Below the pieces are notes generated by a model. It did not search any database and had not been told where the DNA came from. It was given only the letters and a program-made list of their open reading frames with translations. Of a DNA stretch of 64,000 bases, positions 47,301 through 56,865 are shown one piece after another (position 1 is the stretch's first letter; each line of letters starts with the position of its first letter). Source of the stretch: Lineus longissimus (taxonomy: Eukaryota; Nemertea; Pilidiophora; Heteronemertea; Lineidae); contig NC_088325.1 in the NCBI RefSeq assembly GCF_910592395.1, positions 1,488,001 through 1,552,000 on the forward strand, written 5' to 3'. The translations under genes were made by a program, and so were the position numbers.

Positions 47301-50300
47301 TCCGTGAATCTCCAGAACCTGCAAACGGCCCAGGTCCAGCTAGAAAATCTTCAACGGAACGCTGTGGGACTCACCAAACAAACAAATGTCAAAAACAAGC
47401 AGACGTCAGGAAAGTCCCAGGTTTCTGGTCAGGGTGACGGGTAAGTTGGAGAACATTTTGCTTCCTTTAGCTCTAAAGTCTGGTCCTATCTTTACTCTGC
47501 ATATTGCTGTGTCTCCTCATAGCAGGCCTTTGTATTGTTAGAGAATCTTCAAAGTAATGCTGTGGGGTTATCCTAAACAGCATCTACAAGGTTTGGAAAA
47601 CACCAGACAAACAAATGTCAACAAAAGCAGACGACAGCAAAGTGTCAGGTTTCCTGTCGAGGTGACGGGGAAGTTTGGAAGTTTGTTGTTGTGGGCAGGC
47701 CTTTCAATTACGTGGAGACCTCCACACCCTGTATTTTTTTAGCCTATTTTGGGGGACATGTTTTTTTGCTTTTTAGCTTAATATTTGGGGACATTTCATC
47801 GCGCCAATTTGCCTGAACAGCGACATCATCAATCAAAGTTAGTGACTGATATCACCACATACACCTGAAAAATCATAATTTTAGGGTAAAACTATAAAAT
47901 TAGGCCATTTGGATGAGATTTGGTTATGTTAGGGGTCAAAAAACGCTTCAGGGGGTCATATTATTTTTTTTTTTTAAAGAAAAAAAAAGACCTAATTTGG
48001 GGACATCCTGTACAGCCTACACCGTTATACGGTGTAGGAATCATGTAATTGAGAGGCCTGGTGGGTGAAGGGGCAAGCTTGGTGATATAGCATCTTGGAC
48101 TCAGGACCTTTTGAATGTTTGAATGCATTTCGAGTGATTTGTTCTTGCCATTGGAAAGTGATAAGTATGTGTTCGGCCGAGAGGTAAAAATCATATTGGT
48201 CCTTGTTCATTTATCATTTACAGGCCCGACACGGCCAGAACAGAGTTGACCAGCGTGTCAACTGGAGCATCAACGATGGCCAGTAAGACCAGCAATCGGC
48301 ACAGGGACTTCCAGCGAAAGATGGAGGAGAGAGCGGCCGAGAGGCAACGCATCAAGGAGGAACGTGAGACGAAGAAGAGGCAATTGGATCAGGAAAAATA
48401 TGTAAGTGCGGTCAGTCGAGGTTTTCGGCGAGTTGCAGCTCAATCCAAACAGTGTATGGTTAGACAACCAATACCATTACCAACTGTGAGGTGTCAATTC
48501 CTATTCTAAACCACTACACACTAGACAATGAAATCCCTGGGAATCGAATCCGGGCCCTCGTACAGGAGCCTCATAGCCTAGTGGTTAACACTGCTGGCTA
48601 CCACGCAATAGGGCCCGGGTTTGATCCCAGGGAGAACCCAGGATTGTACAGGAGCCTCATAGCCTAGTGGTTAACATTGCTGGCTATCACACAATAGGGC
48701 CCGGGTATTATCCCGGGGAGAACCCAGGATTGTACAGGAGCCTCATAGCCTAGTGGTCAACACTGCTGGTTACCACACAACCTGGGTTCTCCCGGGAATT
48801 GAACCCGGGCCCTATCGCGTGGTAGTCAGCAGTGTTAACCACAGGCTATGAGGCTCCTGTACAATCGTGGGTTCTCCCGGGAATCGAACCCGGGCCCTAT
48901 TGCATGGTAGCCAGCAGTGTTAACCACCAGGCTATGAGGCTCCTGTACAATCCTGGGTTCTCCCCGGGCCCTTTTGTGTGGTAGCCAGCAGTGTTAACCA
49001 CTAGGCTATGAAGCTCCCTACTTACTCATGTCTATTTCATAAATCAGGCAAAGATGAAGGCGGACGAAGAGGAACGTCTGAAGAGGGAAGAAGAGGAGAA
49101 GAAAGCAAGGGTCGAGGCGCGCAGAGAACAGAAAAGAATGGAGAGACAGCGAGAGGTAGAGAAACAACGACAGATGGAGAGGACCCAGGAGCTGCTCAAC
49201 TTGGCCGAAGATCATTATCGAAAATCTCACCTGAGAAGAAAGGGATTTTCACCATGGAGAAAACTGATTGCAATCGCTAGAGAGAATGAGGAGAAGGCGA
49301 TGGAATATCACAGTCATTCTGTTTTACGGTAGGTGATATTGACCCCCTCCCTGAGTGAGATAATGAATAGAACAAGTGAATGAATTGAACTCATATTTGT
49401 ATACAACAGTGTGATTTAACAGTTTTGACACTCGCGAAAATGATGTACTAAGCGTGGGCCTGGCGGGGCTGAAAACATTTAAAAACATTGTAAAACAAAA
49501 TGTTGAACCACCACCCCTAAGGATTAAAGGCCATGACTCAAGGTATTTTGCCATTTCCTGCTGTAAGACTCTTCTTGATAATTCCATGGATGTAAAATTG
49601 CATATTTTAGTTGGATTTTAGTCTTTTGACTCCAACTTGATGCTGATATTTATACCTGAAATGGAATGGTCTCTGTCTCGAGTCTCTGTGAATCTTTGTA
49701 TTTTCAAATTTGGACCAAAAATAGCCATTTTAGAGGCCTTTTAGTGGAAAAAATATTTCGAAGAAAAAAAAAGTCAGACTTTTTGTCTAAGCTCGTGGGT
49801 ATCCCTTGTAGTCTATGCTTATGGCAACAATAAGAAATTCTCCTTTCATCTTTCTACAGGAGGTCTTTGCTCTCGTGGCGTGACGTCATCCGACAAGAGG
49901 TTGAAGAAAAAGAGGTGATGGCTGATATGCTGTACAAGTTTACTGTCGTCAGGAGGTCGTTTAAAAACTGGAGAAGAGTGAGTCACTGTTTCAATAGTTT
50001 CTTCTCAAGTTAATTCTTCTTCTTCTTCTTCTTCTTGTGGGTTGCTTTTCTGAGTGTTTGTGGCGTGCCACTACAGTTGGGCACAGATAAGGGATTTAAA
50101 TGGCTGTGGTTTAAATTGCATGCAATAATATTCGCTTGTTGGCAGTGATCATCTTAGGCCGCATTGACCTGTGTATTGATATCAAACCTTGTAATTTCCA
50201 GTTTTACCTGCAGATGAGAGATCCTTTTGTCGCATGTAGCACCAACTATAATTGCAGGTCGCTGAAATTGAAATCACTCATTTTTGCAGCCCTTTAGGCC

Positions 50301-51134
50301 TATCACAGGCCCCTTACGTTTCTTGCTAGGAGTGTGGACGCCTGTTGTTTCAATGCTTAGAAGGATCACTGGTTTTTTGTTGTCTTTGTGTCCAAGGCAC
50401 TTCAAACTATGCTTGCCTCTCTCAACCCACAAGTAAATGGGTACCAATTAGAGATAGCCAAATATGAATGCCATTGATTGTGACTTTGTCCCTAGATATG
50501 AATGCCATTGATTGTGACTTTGTCTTTCAATGTGAATGCCATTGATTGTGACATTGTCCCCTGATGTGAAAGCCATTGATTGTGACTTTGTCTTTCAATG
50601 TGAATGCCATTGATTGTGACATTGTCCCCTGATGTGAATGCCATTGATTGTGACTTTGTCTTTCAATGTGAAGGCCATTGATTGTGACATTGTCCCTTGA
50701 TGTGAAAGCCATTGATTGTGACATTGTCCCTTGATGTGAATGCCATTGATTGTGACGTTGTCCCTGGAAGAAGTTAATTCTAAATGGTTTGATTCGTATT
50801 TCCTTTCATTTTCTTTCAGCATGGTAAATACTTAGCCATCCACGAAGAAAAGGCGAGACGCTTTTACGAGAAGAATGTAAAATGGAAAATCATCCGGGCC
50901 TGGGCAGACTATTCAATCGAAGCCAAAATGAGAATGTGGGAATTGGAGAGATTGTCTCGTGAACATAACATTCATCGGATGAAAAAGACGCATTTCTTAG
51001 CGTGGCGGCGCTATCCCAAAGTGCTTCAGGAGGAACGGTTGAGAGAGAAACGTAAAGCCGATATGCGGAAAAAGGTTGCGTCTATTTTGCCAGATTTCTC
51101 TGGGCTGGACCAGAGTAGGACGTCTTTTGACTGA
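32395..51134 (+). CDS. CCDC191: CCDC191-type coiled-coil protein with Sfi1-like repeats (complete, 13 coding exons)
   Basis: Exons: 32395-32466, 32860-33034, 41906-42109, 42989-43260, 44082-44200, 44587-44952, 45790-46045, 46528-46977, 47277-47440, 48224-48401, 49048-49328, 49860-49977 and 50820-51134. Phases agree and total 989 aa (human CCDC191/KIAA1407 about 936). The start MSFHKPDLYRWKRREEP and the next exon's DWIKTVEDAS match the family N-terminus. Long charged coiled coils lie at about 160-330 and 690-790. Short helices with a conserved Trp (LLQKYFSAWYDVVL, LLRRCFMAWQLFL, RRSLLSWRDV, RRSFKNWRR, IIRAWADYS, THFLAWRRY) resemble Sfi1 centrin-binding repeats, suggesting a centrosomal or ciliary role; this is inference, as the family's function is little known. 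A Gln-rich stretch lies near 610-640. Intron 2 is 8.9 kb and loaded with transposons. Family call firm; exon ends are by eye. Confidence 0.92.
32590..32765 (+). repeat. Dispersed repeat family D, copy 2
   Basis: Shares CCTAAGCCGACTTCGGACAA and GAAACACATGACT with 17380-17530. It lies in CCDC191 intron 1. Confidence 0.7.
33130..35110 (-). mobile_element. Degraded LINE: SGNH-esterase ORF1 piece, endonuclease piece, 3' tail
   Basis: Minus-strand order: 35100-34900 codes an SGNH-like stretch (IVLCSLPGAKIEDFAKFV, then AGTNNLV); 34841-34650 continues it (LDERIPGSNDALDDICQSLN). 34040-33650 codes an AP-endonuclease start (LGHWNIEGLTSKTLGSKL, VDIICLTETHA, GSGGVAILIRNSLK). 33125-33180 is a (CAAATTA)n-type tail. 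Stops and frameshifts break every part and the RT is missing. An esterase-bearing ORF1 is known in CR1/L2-type LINEs, so that clade is likely. Confidence 0.75.
34213..34590. repeat. Local inverted duplication with a perfect 35-bp hairpin
   Basis: 34287-34321 and 34326-34360 are perfect inverted arms around ATCA (TTTTTCAAAATGAATGACTA at the outer end). Outside them, 34213-34290 is an inverted copy of about 34517-34590 (CATGCATTTCCGATGGCATG in the right arm). The LINE ORF1 was thus partly copied in inverse orientation. Confidence 0.8.
35429..36615. mobile_element. TIR DNA transposon remnant with two nested tandem MITEs
   Basis: Outer ends AAGCCCGTTACACACGAGG (35429) and CCTCGTGTGTAACAGGCTT (to 36612) are inverted repeats, one mismatch. 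Inside, two nearly identical 400-bp elements lie head to tail at about 35650-36056 and 36154-36564. Each starts GCTGCGCTTACACCACGAAA and ends in the inverted form GGTGGTGTAAGTGCGGCT. Between them, about 36090-36153, a short extra inverted copy of the ends is seen. No transposase frame. Confidence 0.75.
36885..37043. repeat. Triple 43-bp palindrome, 58-bp period
   Basis: Perfect inverted arms of 20 nt (GTAAGAGTGAGAGACAATAC) around TTA, at 36885-36927 and 36943-36985, with a third (36-nt paired, last arm shortened by two) at 37001-37041. The spacer is AATGAAAAGGTGGGA. The copies are identical, so the amplification is recent. Confidence 0.95.
37202..38834 (-). CDS. Candidate small acidic protein gene nested in CCDC191 intron 2
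   Basis: Three minus-strand exons join in phase 0: 38834-38658 (ATG, MSEQVEEGAKHSLDLYGALH...), 38304-38170 (AENNRNDGRLVRSEEEN...) and 37216-37202 (EGNG, TAG), giving 107 aa. Each inner border has a clear GT/AG: donors GTAAGTAGG and GTAAATATA; acceptors CTTACAG and GTTGTTTCAG. A further acceptor (TTTTGCAG) before 38843 implies an upstream non-coding exon, and an NRF1-like site lies at 39367. The product is rich in Asp, Glu, Asn and Thr, with no known domain. Exons 1 and 2 and their introns look like diverged duplicates of each other (SDNADTDDVQNQ against SENADTGDGGHQ). Function unknown; it could be an exonised repeat. Confidence 0.4.
39367..39378 (-). promoter_or_regulatory. NRF1-like palindromic GC site
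   Basis: TGCGCGTGCGCG reads CGCGCACGCGCA on the minus strand, a full match to YGCGCAYGCGCR. It is isolated in AT-rich intron DNA 520 bp upstream of the nested minus-strand gene, so it may mark its promoter. Confidence 0.4.
39664..41230 (-). mobile_element. LINE reverse-transcriptase remnant
   Basis: Minus-strand RT motifs in order: VPTDWRDARVVPIFKKG, NYRPVSLTSVTCKILEHII, HGFRKRRSCESQL, LLDFAKAFDKVPHRRL, GVPQGTVLGPLLFLAFINDL, then LFADDC after a stop at about 40484, then FNPTKCSVIRI, YLGVTISNDLTW and a C-terminal SFFHRTIPMWNRLPEDM to the stop at 39664. A stop just before the FADD box plus a frameshift near 40090 show it is dead. A jockey/CR1-like non-LTR element is likely. Confidence 0.9.
41757..41828 (+). 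pseudogene. Duplicate of the start of CCDC191 exon 3 (possible cassette exon)
   Basis: The 3' end of the intron, its acceptor (TTTTCAG) and the first 70 bases of exon 3 are duplicated just upstream: ALDLLNQWIMEKTSLDEG against AQDLLNQWVTEKVNLDDG. Read on, the copy meets a stop after 37 residues. A weak donor G|GTAATT after 41828 would make a 72-nt exon that begins and ends in phase 1, so inclusion would keep the frame and add 24 residues. Most likely a decaying duplicate. Confidence 0.7.
42240..42700 (-). mobile_element. 3' end of a second LINE (CR1/L2/RTE-like)
   Basis: The minus strand codes LHLLPVKYRIVFKVLLFTYK, ALAYLCDMV, GDRSFYKSSPVLWNQLPSNI and IDIFKTLLKQHLF, the usual LINE C-terminal region after the RT. 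It ends in a TCTATAGCGC-type terminus and a (GAAT)n tail at about 42253-42275. Confidence 0.85.
43351..43540 (-). mobile_element. pogo-like MITE (family B) with partial second copy
   Basis: Contains GAGAGGTGTCC-type ends and GTCCTGATTAGAGAGGTCAA. A second partial copy follows at about 43555-43640. Both lie in the intron after CCDC191 exon 4. Confidence 0.7.
43652..44021 (-). other. Possible retroelement fragment (GIY-YIG-like)
   Basis: The minus strand codes IEFKHGPPGLDATRDLQLRL and VSNWIIRLHTTAPLGLHIMD, which resembles the reading of GIY-YIG-type tails in Penelope-like and related elements (a Trp-Ile-Arg-Leu-His-Thr block). Broken by stops. Family not certain. Confidence 0.3.
44267..44430 (+). 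mobile_element. pogo-like MITE (family B)
   Basis: CAGTAGAACCTCTCTTAGCG at left and TAGAGAGGTTCGACAGT at right, with TAACCTCTCCAATCAGGACA inside. Intronic in CCDC191. Confidence 0.7.
45270..45604 (+). mobile_element. tRNA-headed SINE family 1, single-head full-length copy
   Basis: One head with box A TAGCCTAGTGG and box B GGTTCGATCCC, then a body of about 250 bp (TTTCTGGATGAACCGGCGTG; AAGTAAAAGATCCCACATAG; CCTCCGGCAAAAATCC) ending in a (GATGATAAT) tail. This copy defines the element and shows the multi-head copies are expansions of the 5' part. Intronic in CCDC191. Confidence 0.9.
46067..46227 (+). mobile_element. pogo-like MITE (family B), full length
   Basis: TTACAGTGGAACCTCCCTTA to TAGAGAGGTTCTACT. 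Starts about 20 bp after the CCDC191 exon ending 46045. Confidence 0.75.
47541..47676 (+). pseudogene. Decayed duplicate of CCDC191 exon 9
   Basis: GAGAATCTTCAAAGTAATGC through GTCGAGGTGACGGGGAAGTT follows exon 9 (GAAAATCTTCAACGGAACGC ... GGTGACGGGTAAGTT) closely with small indels. The donor GT has become GG and the frame is broken, so it is non-functional. Confidence 0.85.
48560..49015. mobile_element. SINE family 1 heads arranged as a head-to-head palindrome
   Basis: Two full plus-strand heads (48563-48733) and a truncated third (to about 48779) switch at CACACAACCTGGG to three minus-strand heads (48780-49013). The body is missing. The strands can fold into a hairpin of more than 200 bp per arm. 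It ends about 30 bp before the acceptor of the CCDC191 exon at 49048. Confidence 0.85.
50465..50766 (+). repeat. 34-bp minisatellite in the last CCDC191 intron
   Basis: About nine units of ATGAATGCCATTGATTGTGA plus CTTTGTCCCTAGAT, alternating between TCTTTCA and CCCCTGA variants. A higher-order two-unit pattern is visible. Confidence 0.9.
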
Positions 51135-52074
51135 TGGCTAGGCTTTTGTAAGCTTACCAAACTGACCCATCACAGCAAAACAAGGCACGGAAGATTGATG
51201 GAAGAAATTGATGTGCTCCACTTTCACAAAAGGCAGACAACAGTGAAATGAGAAACCAGTCCATCTCAACCTGCCAAGCTTAGAGCAAGGTGTCAGGTTC
51301 TGCTGTGACAGGTCATAACTGTGTTCGCCACGGAAATCTTCTCACTCAATAGTTTGAACACACCTTCTGTGTCAGTGTTTATAAAGGCAGCAGGCTGCCC
51401 TCAGCTATCCTAATATCCGTCCAGAATTATTGCAGGAAATCGAAATGCCTTAGTGATGTCTTGAAACGTTTATGGTGTATGGATGAATCCCATTGAGGCT
51501 TGAGGTCGGCCCATCACATGTTTGATATCACAACAGACCTGCAACACCATCAAATTCAATCACAAATTTCAAATTTTTAATTTTTAACCAAGGGTGTTTG
51601 CCTTTAGTGTTGTAGATTTTGGTGCCATCAGGATGGCTTTTGCCTGCCCTGCTCCCTCCGGTTACCCCCTGGCCCTGCTGCAAGTTTGGAAAATGCACCA
51701 TGACTGGTAGTTTGACCCAACACTTGTACTTTTCTGCTATCTGGCTAGCTCACTCATAGCAAGAGCATCTAGGCTTCATGTAGAATGGTACTTTGCTAAG
51801 AAAGATACCTAAATAGTGACTTTGAGAGTCATTTTATAAATGACTCAAATTCTGTCGATCAGATTTTGAAAGCTTTTTTTCAATTGTACTTCTGAATTTT
51901 TGAAATAAATTATGAAATTGTCTTTTATTCAGTATTTCCATTTTCTCTTTATTTCCACAAAAGTACAAAAATGGAGCGTCCAATTTCAAGAAGAGGAATC
52001 TGTGAACAGTCCTGGCTGCATGGACTTGTCCAGTAGCTTCTAGCTTGCACAGCATGGTATAGCTGCACTGCATG

Positions 52075-52505
52075 ATAGCACAGTAATGCATTGCATGATG
52101 TATGCACAGCACTACGCTAATGCATTGCATCATAATGTATGCACAGCGCGCTGGTGCATTGCATGATGAATACACAGCACAGTAATGCATTGTATCATGT
52201 ATGCACAGCACGCTGATGCATTGCATCATGTATGCACATCACACTGATGCATTGCATCATGTATGCACAGCACACTAGTGCATTGCATGATGAATGCACA
52301 GCACAGTAATGCATTGTATCATGTATGCACAGCACGCTGATGCATTGCATCATGTATGCACATCACGCTGATGCATTGCATCATGTATGCACAGCAGGCT
52401 GATGCATTGCATCATGTATGCACAGCAGGCTGATGCATTGCATCATGTATGCACAGCATGCTGATGCATCATGTATGCACAGCACGCTGATGCATTACAT
52501 GATGT
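52075..52505. repeat. 31-bp minisatellite with inner palindrome
   Basis: About 14 units of TGATGCATTGCATCATGTAT plus GCACAGCACGC. TGATGCATTGCATCA is palindrome-like, so single strands can fold at each unit. Confidence 0.9.
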
Positions 52506-52649
52506 TCTGTGAGTACCTTGTGGTGCCCAAGCAGGAAATGGCATATAGATCCGTTTATAATTTATAGGGAAGGGTTGTCTTTGAAAGTCGCCATTTCCCC
52601 TACACTGAATGCATATCCCGGTTACTAGAATCTCCTGTGCAATGTCTAC

Positions 52650-53240
52650 TTCTACAACAAGTCTTCTATGTCCCAGCCTACACTGGGAGCTTTTACATGC
52701 CCTGGCATAGACACTCGGAACTACAAGGAATCTCGGATTTAAGTCTCATTCAAAGGACTGTAAAGAGCCAGGAATTTTTGTTTGTTGAAAGTCACGCCAG
52801 TTCATCCAGAAATACAATCCGGAGTTCTGCCCAGGGTCAAACCCGGGCCCTTCTGCATTGTAGCCAGCAGTGTTAACCACTAGGCTATGAGGCTCCTGTA
52901 CAATCCTGGATTCTCCCCGGGATCAAACCCAGGCCCTTCTGCATTGTAGTCAGCAGTGTTAACCGCTAGGCTAGGAGGTTCCTACACAATCCTGGCTTCT
53001 CCCCGGGAATCAAACCCGGGCCTATTGCGTGGTAGCCAGCAGTGTTGACCAATAGGCTATGAGGCTCCTGTACAATCCTGGGTTCTCCCCGGGATCGAAC
53101 CCGGGCCCTATTGCGTGGTAGCCAGCAGTGTTGACCAATAGGCTATGAGGCTCCTGTACAATCCTGGGTTCTCCCCGGGAATCAAACCCGGGCCCTATTG
53201 CGTCCGCCAGCAGTGTTAACCACCAGGCTATGATCGAAGC
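52650..53240 (-). mobile_element. tRNA-headed SINE family 1 with five heads
   Basis: Body at about 52670-52805 (CCCTGGCATAGACACTCGG, AGAGCCAGGAATTT), then five minus-strand heads to 53233. Another degraded head lies near 53280-53340. One head has CGTCCGCC in place of CGTGGTAGCC. Confidence 0.85.
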
Positions 53241-54238
53241 TCCCTGCCAATGAAACAAATTACCGTGCATGTTCTCGACCCAGACTGAACTCGGATCTTT
53301 GGCGTGGTAGCCCGGAGCAGACTACTGGGCTATGTGGCTCCTCTAAGGCTGCGATTATATAGAGTTCATGTTTTCAAATGTGACGTGTCACTGTTCACTT
53401 TTCATGCTTGACATGAAGAACGAACAAGTCATTTCCAAAGAGCGGCCTACATACGATTCATGATGTCACTTTTCACCCTGATGTCTTGTTTTCAAGTCTG
53501 TCGGCTAACTCGTGACAAGTGAAACATGATGAGTGACAACATGAATCTTATATAACTCCACCCAAGAGGTGTGGCTTCCCTATGAGGTGTCCAATCAGTG
53601 AGGCCGAGAATGGACGACATTACGAAATAGCATTCCGCGAAGATGACGTCACTGCAGCTGCTGCCCTCTATTTCCCCATCGCTGAATTACAGGCAATGTC
53701 GGACAAACATGCGGTTTCGTAATGGATTCAGGCTTTCTAACTAGGGCAGTTAGATTCAATCTGGCACATGTCCGAGTGTTGGAAATACTACATAATTGTT
53801 CTGAATATTTCTCTCTCCGACTCTATGGTATCATTCATGCTAAAAAAAATGCATGGTCAAAGATAATTGACTTTGAAATAAGCTCAAATGCGTAGAAATA
53901 AGTGTCGATGTCCGACTGTCACGTGACTAAAACGTCATCAATATCTTATTCTAATGACCTTGTGAGCTATAGGCCTAAATAGTAACTTCGCGGGATGCTA
54001 TTGAAAAGAAAATTCAACTATCAAATAAGTTATTGATTTATTTTCTTATACAAACTTGACGGCAGATTAAAAGTGCAACATTGGATGGAATCCACTTTTC
54101 ATAAAATAGAATCTGGACGGTTGTTGTTTTGCAATAGATCTCAGTAAAATCTGAACAAAGCTCCTTAAATGGTAGAAAATGAAAACAACTGTCAACGAAT
54201 TCTGGCATGCGCAAACTGGACGGCAGATAAAAAAGGAA

Positions 54239-54605
54239 ATAAGGACACTCGATTTTGGCCCAAATCGGTTGTTTTCGTTCATTTGACCACTCTTATCGGG
54301 ACACCTCTCCACTAAGGACAGTACTTGTCAGAGAGGTTCTACTCATGAATACTGTAGGCACAAATATTGTTTGGTTAAAGTTCTCCAAAAACCCTATCGC
54401 AGACACTTTTGGGATACGAAAGTACAGTAGAACCTCTCTACTAAGGACACCCTCGGGACTGACAAGTGTTGTCCTTAATAGAGAGGTGTCCTGATTAGAG
54501 AGGTCAAATTGAATGGAAAGAACCAATTTGGGACCAAAACTAGTGTCCTTAATAGAGAGGTTGTCCTTAATAGAGAGGTGTCCGCTAAGGGAGGTTCTAC
54601 TGTAA
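54239..54605. mobile_element. pogo-like MITEs (family B), one partial and one full
   Basis: A partial copy at 54239-54347 and a full copy at 54423-54605 (TACAGTAGAACCTCTCTACT to GGGAGGTTCTACTGTA) in opposite orientation, just 22 bp from the PIH1D2 stop codon. Confidence 0.75.
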
Positions 54606-54626
54606 TGTTTGTTTCTCTGTCAAAGG

Positions 54627-56865
54627 CTAGCTCTTCTTTACTGTTGGCATAGTCAGAGTTAAACAAGATGACTTGGTGCTGAATTTAGCAGACGCTTTAT
54701 CGTCGAGAACTTTTTCGGGAAACTGGAGGCAGATCTCATACTTGTTTGTGACGCAGAGGGTCAAATCGTCCTGGAAATAGAATGATACAATATTTTCAGT
54801 GAAAAACAATTTCACCACGTTCTGATTTTCACAACAACAGGGTGTGCCTAAAAAGTTTGTCATGACGTTCAGAATGTATATCATGACAACTGAAACGACG
54901 TCAAATCTCCGACAAAATTGTTTCCCACAATGCAATAGCCTCTTTCCTGCATTGCTATACCAAAGACGACAGTCGACACCTCTTAGTTGCAGCCAGCATT
55001 TCTACAACCTGCCAAAAGCGCTGCTGGCATCCCATAATGCTCCGAGGAATGCTCAGCATTTCTACAGTGTCTTCAAGTCAACCCTGCTCCAAGCACACGG
55101 GCATCCCAAAATGCTCTATAAGGGTTGTAAGGAGCAGCTACCGTCGAACTTGTGCCAGGAAAGAACAAAGTGGCTCAGAAGGATTCGAACCCACAGTGCT
55201 GACCACCCCAAACAGCTTACCTCAGATATGTCCAAGTCACAGTCCCTGACGGAAGTAACACCCGGAAGTTCAAGTCTGAAAACAATACATCTTGGCCTGT
55301 CACCCTCCACATCTTTCACAACGACAGAATATTCCGGTTTCGGAAGGACAACTTTCGAGTCTGAGATCTCCTGAATCAAGCCAGGCTTCGCAGGCTTTGA
55401 ATCTGCAGATATTCGAATGGCAGGATCTGGTTGTTCAAACGATGCCCCAGGTTTGGTAAGAATTGGAATATCCATATTTGGAGTAACACCGTTTGAGTTT
55501 TTGACATTGCCGATAACGTCTTCCGAAGCCATTGCTTGCATCGGAGCAAAACTTTTTTTCAAATCATCAATCTGCTTTTCTGTTTCTGAATCCCCTTTAT
55601 TGAAGACTGATTTCAGGGATTTTATAGTGCGTTCTTCGGATCCTTTACATTGTATGCTGCGTTTCAAAATCGTATAGCTCCTGGAGAGTTGAACTTTATG
55701 CGCGTCTTGCACGAATGAAATCGCGAGATTCACCATCGCTTTCAGTTCTTCAGGATTTTTTGAATCGCGGCCGAATTCTTCAAGCACTTTTGGGTTGAAG
55801 CCAAGAGATACTACCGAGTAGATTCCTGAAATTGACAAGAAGAAAACGTGAATTTTGGGGCATATTTGGATTAGAATTTAGCCTAATTTGAGTGAAAACA
55901 ACCACTTTGGGATCAAAACTAGTGTCCTTAATAGAGAGGTTGTCCTTGATAGAGAGGTGTCCGGGAGATTCCAATGTACTTTTTTCGTTTTTTAGACGAA
56001 TTTTCATGCTCACCATCGTCATCTTCATCCTCGAGCAGGGGACCCCCCACAACTGGAATGGGGGCCTCGTCATCCTTCGGTCCATGAACTCTCAGCCAGG
56101 CACAGAAGTTCATGAATACCCTCTGTCGTGTTGGTTCCTGAAGATGAAGCATGATACCAAGAATTAATAAAGAGTAGTCTTTATGTATTCATGATGATAT
56201 CAAAAACATATACTTCCTTGTAACCACACTGTCTCTCATCCTTGATTTGTCACTCCATAGTCCATATTCGAGTTTCATTTTGTTATGACATGGGAATTAT
56301 TAATCCTGTTTACCGTCCACCTCCCGCATGAAATATTTTCATTATTTTTTTATTTATTTTATTGTTGCCATCATTTTTTTATTTAAATAATCTTTCCAGT
56401 GGTTCATCTTTACCTTAAATGATTGAAAAACACAATAAAAACTTGGCAGGGTAGGCTCTTCATCATAATAATGACATCTTTTTAATGCCTCATGTTGATG
56501 ACCGACCTGATTTCCATTTACTGGAACTTGCTGAATCGCATGCTTTGACCAGGAAATCAGACTGTAAACCGATAATGAATAATGAAAAATGAAAAAAAGC
56601 CTCATCATCTTTTTAAATCACTCGGACGGTAAACAGGATGAATCATTCCTATGGCCTCACTCCCGAAAAATAATCTGATACTTACATACATCACAGTCTG
56701 GACACACATGTGTGTCTCTGGAGGTGTTGTCCACTCTTTGCTCTCTTGTTTCTGTTTGTCAATAAACTTTCGGTACGCCTGGGGATTGTTTTCTGACATG
56801 TCATCCAACATTGTCCAGATCTGTTGGGCTTTCGCCATCATGTTTTCTTGTGAGAGACCTTCCAT
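54627..56865 (-). CDS. PIH1D2: PIH1 domain-containing protein 2 (complete, four coding exons)
   Basis: Exons in coding order: 56865-56686, 56137-56014, 55825-55221 and 54770-54627, phases agreeing, 350 aa (human about 315). The N-terminus MAKAQQIWTMLDDMSENNPQ and YRKFIDKQ match the family start. VFMNFCAWLRVHGPKDDEAPIP and YSVVSLGFNPKVLEEFGRD are the PIH domain. The C-terminal CS-like domain has VFRLELPGVTSVRDCDLDIS and ends LTLTMPTVKK. PIH proteins are HSP90/R2TP co-factors; PIH1D2 is tied to complex assembly, probably including cytoplasmic pre-assembly of axonemal dynein arms. The middle (about 160-230) is longer than in vertebrates. An acceptor-like TTTTAG eight bases before the ATG implies a 5' non-coding exon. 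Divergent from NKAPD1. Confidence 0.93.
55890..55978 (-). mobile_element. pogo-like MITE (family B), partial
   Basis: Half element with AGTGTCCTTAATAGAGAGGT, in the PIH1D2 intron between exons 2 and 3. Confidence 0.6.

Larger units (their letters stand above)
51135..54626. other. Intergenic block between convergent CCDC191 and PIH1D2
   Basis: Contains the two 3' UTRs, a 31-bp minisatellite, a SINE head array and MITE copies listed separately. 51135-52070 and 53570-54230 show no recognisable gene or repeat. Confidence 0.6.

Noticed and set aside
54844-55374. Plus-strand 176-codon open frame
   Set aside because: Antisense to PIH1D2 exon 3 and its intron; no similarity to known proteins.
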